Shown piece after piece: positions 39,801 to 51,800 of a stretch of DNA of 64,000 bases; position 1 is the first letter of the stretch; each line of letters opens with the position of its first letter. The DNA comes from Ypsolopha sequella. Its lineage: Eukaryota; Arthropoda; Insecta; Lepidoptera; Ypsolophidae. The notes beneath the pieces are model-generated. The model saw nothing but the letters and a program-made list of their open reading frames with translations, was not told where the DNA came from and searched no databases. The stretch lies in the NCBI GenBank assembly GCA_934047225.1, contig OW204005.1:20096396-20160395 (forward strand), read 5' to 3'. A program made the position numbers and the translations under genes.

Positions 39801-42800
39801 ACAATCAACTACTATTAAACGAAGAAGACATAACTTTTGCTGAAGCAGTTTTGCAATGTGACTAATTCTAAGTAAGACTTACTTTTGCTGTTTAGTTAAG
39901 AAATAGTAGCTTGTGTTAGTAACACAATAAATATTTGATTGTAGTAATAAATCTTTCCATTCTACAACTAACGCTGAACATCTACATGGTCAAATAAATC
40001 CTGAAGGATGTCATACCGAAGCATAATTTATGGTTAAATGAACTAACCTAATTAAAATCTTGGTGAACTTCAACCAAAATTATGCGAGGTATTACATCCG
40101 AAGGATTTAGCACTCACCCTCCCTTCTACATTACTCCAGAGTTGTAATGTATCCCTGAAGATCAAGCCGTAGAATGAATGAATTGTGTTAAACTTAAATT
40201 ATTCTAAACTAAATGATGGACAGGTTGCGTTCCGTTTCCGGCTGCGCTTTGGTGTTGTTCCAAAACAGCCATCGGACGCTCACAAGCGTTTTAAATATGT
40301 ATCTAATAAATCTAAACATTGTGTGACGATGCGGCATGCTAGAAGATGGACTGCATGGTCAAATAAATCCTTCGGATGTAATACCTCGCATAATTTTGGT
40401 TGTAGTTCACTTAAGGTAAGTTCATTTAACCATAAAATATCAGTGCTTTTGGTCGCAGCTTCGCCCGCGTGGTTATCGTTTTTATGACTGACTTTATATT
40501 TTGAAAGTGAAAAATGTGACAAAGGTGGAAGATATCAAAATGTTAGATTTCAAATGCGAGAGATCTCAAAACTGACAGTTCTCGAAATTGTCAGTTGTCA
40601 AATGTGACAGTTTTCAAAAGTGACAGTTGTCAATATTAACAGATGTCATGAAGTGAAAAATTTCCAAAGTGGCAGACATCAAAAATAACAGATGTCAAAA
40701 GTCAGAGATGTCGAACGTGATAGATGTCAAAAGTGAGATATTTCAAAAGTAACCGATGACAACATTTTTTGATACCTCGGCCCATACTCTTTCGTTAATC
40801 GTAAATTTTGTTACATTTATTATGCGGATGCAATACTGCGATTAGCATAAAATCATGTATTCCCACATTCTATTTGTAAATAATGTATTCCCACATTGTC
40901 TTTGTTAATGATGTGTTCCCACATTGTCTTTGTAAATGATGTGTTCCCACATTGTCTTTGTAATTTATGTGTCCTCTCATTGTCTTTGTAAATGATCCAG
41001 CACAAATACTTTAAAGAGTGTTTATAGTTGTTGTGCAGGATCATTAATTAACAAAGTAATGTAAAAATAAGAGCAGCAATTTTAAATTGTGCGTTTGGGA
41101 ACGAGGCATGTCGCACCCAGTTTAACACGTTCCGGCGCGGTACCTTATTTGCTCGACTACGTAGAAAAGCAGTAAAAATCTCCATACAAATTTATATCAC
41201 TGTAATAGCCGTACTGCCACATTACAACACAAAAAGATATTTGCAATTTGACAGTGCGGTTATAGCCGCAACACGCTGAACAAAAACCCATACAAACATA
41301 CCGGTTATTGCCGTACTGTCAGTGTGTGAGTACCAGTATGCGTGTGTGCACTGGTCAATAAAAACGTGGTGCAGCGGGCTGTAGATTGACAGTACACCGT
41401 TTATGTCTTCCTGTAGAATGCCATTGGAAGTGTTTTGTATGAGACTTTCGAAGAACTTTCACGGAGATAACCGTACTGGCATTTAGAAAAGATAAAAAAA
41501 TTACGGGCATCGCGGTACTGTCAACCCGCAAGAGGTAAGAAAAACGGCATACGCCGTTACCGCGCCGGAACGTGTTAACATATTGTATATGTAAATAACA
41601 TCTAAACTACAAAAACAAATGTCGTTTTCAATGATTAGTAATTTTGTCTATTTATATAAAAAGGTGTTTACATTAGGTACATCAATTTCGTATACTTGTA
41701 TTAAAAGACGATTACATTTAGGTACTTCCGGCAAACACGTTACTGTGTTAGCAAAGGTTTCGGTCAAAAGCCCAGTCAACTATAAGGGCATATTTTGTTT
41801 ACAGGTGCTAAGAGCAAAAAAAGCTGAATTAAACGCAAACGTCAGCAAGGAAACAAAAAGCTCTGGTAAGCTACAGAACCTTCATCATTCGTATTCGACT
41901 CGTATTCACAATCCAAACTCAACAGCCCCGCATTAAACAAATGTACATTGAGGCAACAAGTACCCTATCCACGGATAGTCAATGACCCCACCCTACCTTA
42001 AAATGTAAAAAAAAAAATATTGTAAATACAACACGATTTTGTCAAAAAAAAGTAAAAAATATTGTAGTTTGGTAAGCTTCTTAAAAAAATGGTCACCCAC
42101 CAGTTAACAGATGCCGTTGTCCAACATGTTTCTCCACATCAGCATGGTTACATGAGGGGCTGCAGTGTTGAAACCAATCTAATTACCTTGACCGACTTCG
42201 TTATTTCTGCTATACAAGATGGCCATCAGGTAGACGCCGACTATACCGATTTTTCCAAGGCTTTCAATAAAATTAATCACAAAAAGCTTATTTCTAAGTT
42301 TTTCAAATCGGTATACACGGTAACTCGCTTAGATGAATCAACTCCTATATTGATAACCGTTCACAAGCGGTCACTCTCGGGGGTTTCATATATCTTTTTC
42401 TAGAAATTAACTCCGGCGTGCCTCTGGGTTCCCATCTGGGTCCCTTGTTCTTTATTTTGTATAGATAACATATTTAACAATTGTAACCACTTACTGTATA
42501 CCGACGATATGAAAATCTTTTGGGTAATCACCTCAGCACAGTGTTTCGGAGATCTTCAGCTTGATCTAGATAATCTCGTGTCATATTGTAACAATAACTC
42601 TCTCTACCTCAATGTGGACAAATGTTTTTCTATAACCTTAACCAGACAGCGCCAGCCAATAATTGATAATTATCAGCTCTCTGGTAAAAACATAACACGT
42701 GTCAATCTCCTTAGGGATGTAGGCCTCATACTCGATTCTAAATTGGATTTTACTTATCATATTGATTTAATAATACAAAAAGCCTTTAAACAACTCGGCT

Positions 42801-45800
42801 TCATCCTTCGAATATGTCAACCCTTTATGCGCTGTGACCAATGATATGCATATCATTGGCTGTGACCTATAAAATCTTGTATTTCACGTATGTCAGGAGT
42901 ATTCACGAATTCAGTAGTGTGGTGTGGAGTCCTAGTTATGCAGTCCATATTGATCGTATTGAGGGGATACAAACATGTTTTTTAAATTCCTCTTTTTCAG
43001 GACGTGACCTAGCAGCTCTGAATATATTAAAGCAACATTTGCCGAGCATCATAACTTGCATAGTCTGGCCGAGCACCGCTCACTTATTGATGCTATGTTT
43101 CTAAGTAAATTACTTAATAACACCATAGATTGCTCGAACCTTTTGAGTCTTCTTAAATTTAAGATTCCACGTACCTCCTCACGCCGTATCGCTTTTCAGT
43201 TTCACACTGAAAGTTGTCGTACCAATTATACTAAACACATATATTCTTTACACGTACAATCAAACTGTACAACGAAAAACTTAGTGGCATCGATTTGTTT
43301 AACGAAAGCATTGACTCTTTTAAAACCAAAGCAGCAAAATTACTGTTTTAATAGCATTCTCGTATCTTCACCAGCGTATTACGCTATGTTGTGTAGCGTT
43401 TACTGTCATTTTATTTTTCTGTTTGTAAGAGTGTATCATAATCAGCTTGTCACAGACCTCTCTGTAAAGCTTGTGAACACTAGCGGCGACCAGCGAGCTG
43501 GCTCTTATCTAGGCCAGCGTATAAGTCTTGCCATACAGAGAGGTAACGTGGCAACTATTTTGGGCACTCTCCCGCAGCGCAGTGATCTAGAGGCAATTTT
43601 CTTTTTATAATTATTTCTTTAGGATTATTTTTGTGTTAAATATATTAAATTATTAAGGTTAGGTTAAAAGTCAGCCTTTTTATATTATTAGATAACCGTT
43701 GATTTATGTTTTCATAATTATTGTTGTTTTTCATTGTTATGGTTCTTGAGGTCTGTTTGTGTTTGTTATTTTTTATATTTACTATTAGTGTTGTGACTGT
43801 CTGTAACATGAAAAAAAAAATACACTTCTTGGTTACGTTTCTTTTGGAAGATGTAAATATTTTAATATTAAAATATTTTTATTGATTTGACGAAGCACCC
43901 CACGATTTTTGGCAAAGTCATTAAGAAGTGACAAGAGCGAATCACATTATCTTGAACTTTTTAGTGACAAAAGCGTGTTTTTTTTAGTTTTTATTAAACT
44001 CTAATTTATTCTTTACTTTTTATTCTTAAAATAACTTTATCTTAATACTGATGCAGATTAATATGTTATTGGCTTAAGAAAAACTAAAACCTATGTCTTA
44101 GTGAAGAATCTAACCCGTGTTTAATCCGTGGTCTTACAATTACAACAGCGAAAGTATTTTAAAAATCGGTTCACTAGTTCTAGAAATTACATGCGCCAAT
44201 TTAATTAATGGCTACGTCCCTAAAGAACTGCTTGAATAATAATAAACGATTAAAAAACATACTAATCTGTAATAAGAAATTAATCCTTCGTTAAAAATAA
44301 AAGGTTATCAAAACAATTCTTTCTTCAAGTCGATCAAGGAAGTGACGTACAAGTTTTGAATTGGACCCCCTATGGATAGCGAACAAAGAAGCAATCGCTT
44401 CAAAAGTAATTTTCTTGGATTTGCTAGCACTAAATTTATCCGTTTTCTGTGCTTTTGGAGTTCAGAGGAGGCTTCAGTCTTGTCTTGACTTGAAGTCAAC
44501 AGAGCTATATCAGCAAAAGTTGCTGTGATATCATCTTCTGTTTGAGGAAGGTCTGCAGGGTAAGTACGAGTAGGACTCGCGCACAAACGGTTCCGTACCA
44601 CGATACAATACGGGTATGAAACTTTTTTTTAATGGTAAATAACAACAATTTAGATGCTATAGCAACATTAATGATCCAAACGCTCTCTTTCTACGCAAAG
44701 TTTCTAAAATATACCTTTATTGACTTGGTGACACCAGATATTTATAAAAGCAGAAATAGCTTATACGAATTATGTATACGACGTAAAATCTTTCAATAAT
44801 AATATTGCATTTACTGAATTCTTCAAAAAATACGTACGTATTTCCAAATTAGTGTGCTTAAAAGAAAAAAGTTTTCTGAATAAAAAACTTAGAATGGCCA
44901 ATAATAAAGTGAAATAGTATGGAATATCATAAAAACTGAAACTGGGAAGAGTAAGGAACGGAATAATGAACTTATGTTGAATATTAACAATGAAGTTGTT
45001 ATATGAGATAAAGAAGTTGCGAAAGCCTTTGAACATTCAAGTTTTTTACTAACATTCCTTTCTTGATTACTAAACATTTAAATTCAAGCCCAGGGCTTGC
45101 GCAGGATCTTTTGGGTGAGCACATGCCTCAGTGCCATTCTGTGTTTGATTTTAAACATCAACTGATTAAAGCATTTAACTCTCCAATAAAAAAAATAATA
45201 AAACCAAGGATTTATGGAGCCTATCTGTTAAAGTTTTAATCTGTTAAAGATTTGTCTCAAGATTCCTATCTGTTAAAGTCCTCTCAAGAGTTTACATTAA
45301 TTAATTACGGATTGTAAAAGAAAATAAACTAAATGAGACAGGTAGACAAAGATATATGTTTATTTATTTTGTTCATTGCCTTACATTCCTGCTGTCTTGT
45401 ATTTTCTTATCCTTTAACTAAAGGGATAACTTAACTAACCCTTAACTAACTTTAAAACTAAACATATAACTAATTTCTATAGTATAATTTTTAGTATGTT
45501 AAAAAAATAGTAAATATGCAAAAAGAAAAGACATGCTCTTGCTAAGTTTCATGCCCTTCCTCTTAACAAGACTAATCGCATGGGCGGAGGTAGGCATGTA
45601 TTTATATACGTAACTTATTTGAGTAACTACAAGACTGCGTGGAGTCGGGTTGCTCTAATTTGAGTAACTACAAGACTGCGTGGAGTCAGGGTGCTCTAAC
45701 TCAGTTTTGGAACAGTTTTGGATTCAACCTATTTCTGCGTGGGATTTCTGACAGGGCAGCGACAAAGACAGGACCGCCTAAGAAGTTTATAACTTATAGC

Positions 45801-48800
45801 CAAAGACATTGTCTTTGCTTATAGCATGGCCGAATATTATACCATGGCTTATAGCTTCTTGGGACAGGCTCTTCAAATCATGCTCAAAAATTGAGGCTAA
45901 AGTGATTTTATACAGATATTAAAAACGCTGTATGTGTATAGGCGAAATTCCCTTTGCAACTATTATTTTTAAGAAAAAGTAATTTTAAAGCATATATTTT
46001 GAAGTCGAGAGTTTTAATATCAAAGTGCAAACTAAGCTTTTTGAAATGGGAACTATTTTTATAAAAGTTGATGATATCCCATTAAGTAATGTATATTTAA
46101 TGTTTTTACAGGTCATTCAATGAAAGGCTTTTTAGATTGTCTTTTAGAACTTCAGTCTGAGGGACTACTAACAGACAAAGAAATAACTGAAGAAGTGGAC
46201 ACCATGATAGAAGCGGGATCAGATACTACTGCAAGAACATTATTGTTTATCCTAATTCTTCTAGCGTCACATTCCGACGTTCAAGACCGTGTCCACACTG
46301 AGTAAGTGGTTAAGACATTTTTTGCAAATGTGTTCTGTGCAGTAGGTACCCAAGCGGCACAAACTAGCTTTACAATAACTGTTGAACAGTTCCTACCGAT
46401 TCTTAAAGCTGTCAGAAAGGGCTGTGTAAAGTACTGATAAACTGCTTGTAAAGCTTTTATAAGTGCGGATTAGGCCTAAATTATACAGCCTCTTAAAGAA
46501 TGTATATAGCTGGTGAGTGTCTGGATTAAGGTTGATTATTAAGCAATTGCTCTAAAGTTTTTCCTATTAGCATCTGTTAATCAGACTATAGCGAGAAAAT
46601 GTTCTTATTATAGTTTGTTTGAATGACTTCGGTTTGTATTTGCACTTAAAAAAGAAGTAAGCAGAAATATTATCTGCAAATAAAACATTAACTTCATGGT
46701 GATCGAACAAGTGAGGGACATAAATCTTGATAATTTTATTTCTTTTCATAATGAAATGGTTAGAAATCGTTGCGGAGGTCAGTGTACTGTTAATGTGTAT
46801 GTATGTTTTCGTTGAATTTTTCACGCGCCCGTTAAATAATGCAATTTTGTGTAAAAAAACATTGCAGATATACGCGCGTATTAAATTACGCTACAATTGT
46901 CTGATATATATTTCTAATAATATTTATTTGGTATTATGTCAGGAGTCAATCCTTCCATATAGAATCTGTGTTTACTACTCTTTTTCCACGGCTTTTGTGG
47001 ATAATCCAAGTTTAAGGATAAATGTATGAAGCAATAACATTAATCATTATGTGGGATGTTTATTCTGTCAGCTATGCCATACAATAAAATAGGAATCGAA
47101 CCTATATTCAATTATTTGTATTTACTTCTACTTAAAATAAAGAACAAACACATTATTAAATCAGTGGGATGTGAAAGGCACAATAAAACAAGTAAGTTAT
47201 CCAAAAGTATACTCATCTTATATTATTCCGGCAGTTTTTCTCTTTATACCGCACTATGACTTTTTGCAGGTTAAAACGATCATGAACCATTCGATAATTA
47301 TTTCAAAAGCAAGTGTGTATCACTTTGAACACTGAATTTTATTTTAGTCATCAGTAATATTATTTTTCTCTTTGATCACTATCCATTTTCTCACCAAGAC
47401 TGACTAAAAACCCAGCCGTCTGTTTTCCCGCCGTTAAAGAAGTGGCAGTCATTTTCAGACCAATTCTGTTTTTATAAAAATATCTTGGCACGGTACGCCC
47501 ACTCGGCTGCCGCGCTGCGTCGCCGGAACTAGGCTACTTTGTGAAGCACCGTGTCGTTACTTTTTATCCATAATTATAACAATTTTATCTAAATATTTCA
47601 TTTCATTTATTTAATTCATTAACAATAAAATTGCATTTGAAATTATTCTTATATACTAGGTATGAACTTAAAGTCTAACACAGAATAAAAATTATAAAAT
47701 TGCAATATATCATGTATATCATGTATAAATCATGTAACATTATTTTAATCATGATCTACGTAAAAGAATAATTTTAACATTGATTCCTATAAAATAAACA
47801 ATAATAAGTAGTACTTCAAAATATACAAATATGATACAAATTCTTTGGCTGCTAAAACCACGTCACCTCGTGGAAAATGTCGCGCCACGACTGCCGCCGG
47901 AAACACGCTAGCTCGCGGTGCATCGTGACGCTAATTTATTTCATTAACGCTTTGAAAGTAAATCATTAATAATCGATGGTGAAAGGTGCCTGCTCGACGA
48001 ACGGACACCTTCCAACCAGCAAAACAATCACCAGACTCACACACAGGCAGCTGGGTCCAGAGTATACCTGGGACTGGTGATGTCTTGTGTAACTAACCTA
48101 ATAAAATTAATTCTACAAGCTTACATATAATCTCCTAAAGTCCTCTTTGTTGCCGGCACTGGTGATGTGTTGAGTTAGGTCCCTAATAACCCTTGCCTAA
48201 CCCGTTGGATTCAACACCCAAGAATACATAAAGGATATCACCAGGTTCCAATTTCCAATGCCGCGTGGTTGATACGTCGTCTCATGTTTTCGAAGACTGC
48301 TTCCAAGTAGAGTCCGCTCTGATCCACAAACTGTTCACTGGGTCTCCACACCCATTTTATAGCGTTTTTAAACCAAATTATTACAAAATATTACAAAGAC
48401 CGCTTTGACTTTCCCAAGCATTGACATCCAAGTCTTCTGTGGCAGATCAGTGTGTCCACAGACAAAAAACCACAGACCACTGTCGGATACGTTCCAAAAT
48501 ATACGTATTGTATGTAACAATAATATTTATACATAACAATTCATATCATAATTTGTCGTGTAAGACGAGCAATGGTTAGATAATTATAGCCAATTTACAT
48601 AATTAAATATGGATATCCTGACACGCGCGTAATTTTACTTTCTCATGATTAGTATTATGTTACTATTTTAGGGGCAAATGCATACAAAGGAAGAAACCTG
48701 ATAAATTTTCTAAGCATTTCTACTCCGGTTAGTTGAATTTGAGATTGAAATAATTGAGCAGCAGTAAGCGTAGGTTATGAAAAATGGACGCCATTTAGTT

Positions 48801-51800
48801 ACACAGCCTTAGCACTTGAAAACAGGTCTTCTAAGTTCATTAACTGTAATAAGGGATATATTATACTTTTTGATCAGGTTCAATCTGTTTAAATGCTGTT
48901 AAAGACATTCTTTCTACGGTTTATGCTGTAAAAAAATCTATAAGTATAACGTTTTGATTCTTGAAGTATTACTATAATAGTAAAAAGTATGATCTATAAC
49001 AGCGAATTATGGTTAAATAAATGGAAACTTAAAATGCACCGGTCGTTTTACGATATTTCCACGATTTCCTATCCATCTTGGTTATCCGTCAAGAACGTTG
49101 TCCAGTTAAGGGTTTCCATCACCATCTACAGTGTTATAACATTCTAGAATGTGTATATTATGCAGGAATTGGTTCTATTGAGGATTTGGCCAAAGTTCTT
49201 ACAAAACTGTTGTTTGAAAGGTGTTGAATAAACAGAGAATAACCAATAAACAGACTAACGTCTTTAAAAGTTCTGCTCCTAAGCTCAGTGTCTTATAAAT
49301 TATTCTCGTGATACTCTTATAAATCTTAAGCCTTATTTTATTACGCAATATGAATAGAAGTGTAGTAACATGTTAAAAACTGCATTTTATACAGCTTTTG
49401 TATATACTGTTGATTTAAAAATAGCTTCATTAAAGTTGGATAGCTTCATAAAAACTTAGTAACACTTCTTTAAAGCTCAAGACATTATAAAGTTACACAA
49501 ATTCTATTGACAAGCAATAAAATGTTGACGATACCCTTATAATACCGTACTTCAACCGTAGGCTGTAATTAGTAGCACATTTTCTCCTTGTGTTTTTCCT
49601 TTTTTTTCGGCTTGTGTGCCGCTTGGGTAAGCTAACATATTCAAGTTATGCTAAAATTGTATGGTTAACATATCAATTGTTAAAGAAAATAAATCCGACA
49701 TTCAGGATTATCAACTTACAGCTTATCTAAAATGCATGATAAAAATCAATTCGCATATGAATCCGCATGATTCGTATACGAAAACTTGAAATCAGTATTT
49801 TTGAAAATTCTCTCCGTGAATTCTGCAACGAGTGGTCTGACCCACTAGTTTTCCGATTTCTACTAGTAGAAACTATGCAAGAATGACAAGTAGAAAATGT
49901 CGATGTCAATGCATCGATGAGACTGACATGATATTATAACTTTTTAATTTACGTTCCGTACACTTCCAGTTTTTAACATCAACGGAATATTGCTTTCCGG
50001 TTTTAATTTTTACTGCGTGAAACGAAAACCGTTTACATTGATTTCTACTGATTCAAAAATACATAAAATCGTGACCAATCGAATTGAATTTTTCACGTGA
50101 ATTTTTTCGTGCGTAAATGTATGATTCACGGCGAGTGATTCAAAAATACATCTCCAGCTTCCAGGAGAGTTAACAAAACGAACAATAGCGTTTGATTAAA
50201 TAAATGCAAAGTTTGCATTTCTCCTGAGGATGGACCAGAATCAGATGACAGAACGTAATAAGAAGCACCTATCGATGGCCCCCTCCAAACACCCAGGATT
50301 TACATACTCAACTATTCGATTTGATTAGGGTGCACTTTTACACAATATAGGTATAGATACGCGTGGCAACCTATTTTTTACTTTATTTACTTTATGTTTT
50401 TATTTTAGGATTATTTAGTTTTATATGTATATTCTTTGTTATTTTATTATTAATGTTTCTTATTATATTAATTTATATAAATAAATAATATAGAACATTG
50501 AAATATAAAATATCAGTGTTTGGTGTATTAATAAGAATAAAAAAAAATATATAGCCGGCGCTTTGGATTATCAAACTAAAATGTTTATGAATTATCTTTT
50601 GAAGATTTTAAGAATATAACATTCATACATACACATACCAATGTGATCTGTACATACCTACACATAACATAAATACTATTTATTATTATATAACATACTA
50701 ATATAGTTCAACAAAGGACAAGTTCAGTATACTAAATCAAAAATATAAGTTATTAGTGTATATTTTGGAAAATTAATAAGTACTTTTTGTACTTTTATTA
50801 TACTCATATTTACTCAGTTAATAATTCCATCAAAGATACTGTGGTGGTGATATTTTTTTTTTTTTAGAATACAAGAAGTATTAGATGAATCAAGTTGCAA
50901 TGTCAACAAAAACCACTTGTCAAAATTTGTTTTTATGGAAGCAGTTATAAAAGAATCACTGAGGTTGTACACTATTGGTCCTATAATAGGGAGAACAGTA
51001 ACACGGGACTATAAGCAAGGTAAGGGTAATTATATACTCTAGTGTTTAACCATAGTCTTTTGGCACAAAATAACTACTTACAGAATGTTTACTCCGCATA
51101 ACTAGCGAAAACAGGCACACGTACACATAGACACGTACGTACGACAATCTCAGAGATACTCGGGTGAATGCCAATACGAAATTCTGCCGAGATTATCATA
51201 CGTCCGCGTCCATGCATGCGTCTGTTTTCGCTCCGTCGGTCGTCGAGTTGGCCTTCTGGTAGTATCTATTTTGTGCTTTTGGGGTGTATCTTTAGTCAAA
51301 GAAAGTTATGTGATTAATACTTGCGATTGTCGGCACTTGGTGAAACTTGGGTAACAACATGATTAATAAATACACTTGCACTCGTTTCAAAGTTTATAAG
51401 ATTATTTAACCCGACTGGTTTTGGTTTTACACCATCATCAAAAGTTTAATTAGACGGCTTGGATATTATGACATAGAAAGTTAGTCAAACTGCATTACAA
51501 ACTGTGATGCAGTTGCGCGTTTAAGGCCTTGCCTTGCTTAAATATGCTGAGTCAACTACTAAAACGGGGCTCTACCGCGTAATTCTCATTTGTATCAACT
51601 TCAAGCAAATGGATGCGAAATTCAACGCCTGCAAAAGAGATGGCATGTTAGGCGGGCGTCGTCGCACGCACGTCAAATTTCAATCTCAAGTTGATGTTGA
51701 TGAAAATGAAAATTACGCGGTAGACCCACTGGTCAATGTGAAACTCACAGACATGTTTTATCAGACTTTTATCTTTCCGTTGAAACAGCTTGAGTTTTAT

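Larger units (their letters stand above)
36396..40436 (+). mobile_element. DIRS-like tyrosine-recombinase retrotransposon, decayed
   Basis: About 4.0 kb in intron 5. Order on the + strand: inverted end, gag-like block, RT, RNase H, tyrosine recombinase, internal complementary region, inverted end. The left arm (36400-36575) and right arm (40218-40395) are mirror copies (AAAACGCTTGTGAGCGTCTG / GGACGCTCACAAGCGTTTTA and CAGCCGGAAACGAAACG / CGTTTCCGGCTG). There are no LTRs, no integrase and no target duplication. All coding blocks hold several stops and shifts. The structure is diagnostic for DIRS elements and is rarely seen this clearly in a single read. Confidence 0.85.

Noticed and set aside
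43650..43680. Possible telomeric TTAGG repeat (AAGGTTAGGTT)
   Set aside because: Only two imperfect units; insect telomere arrays are long and exact.
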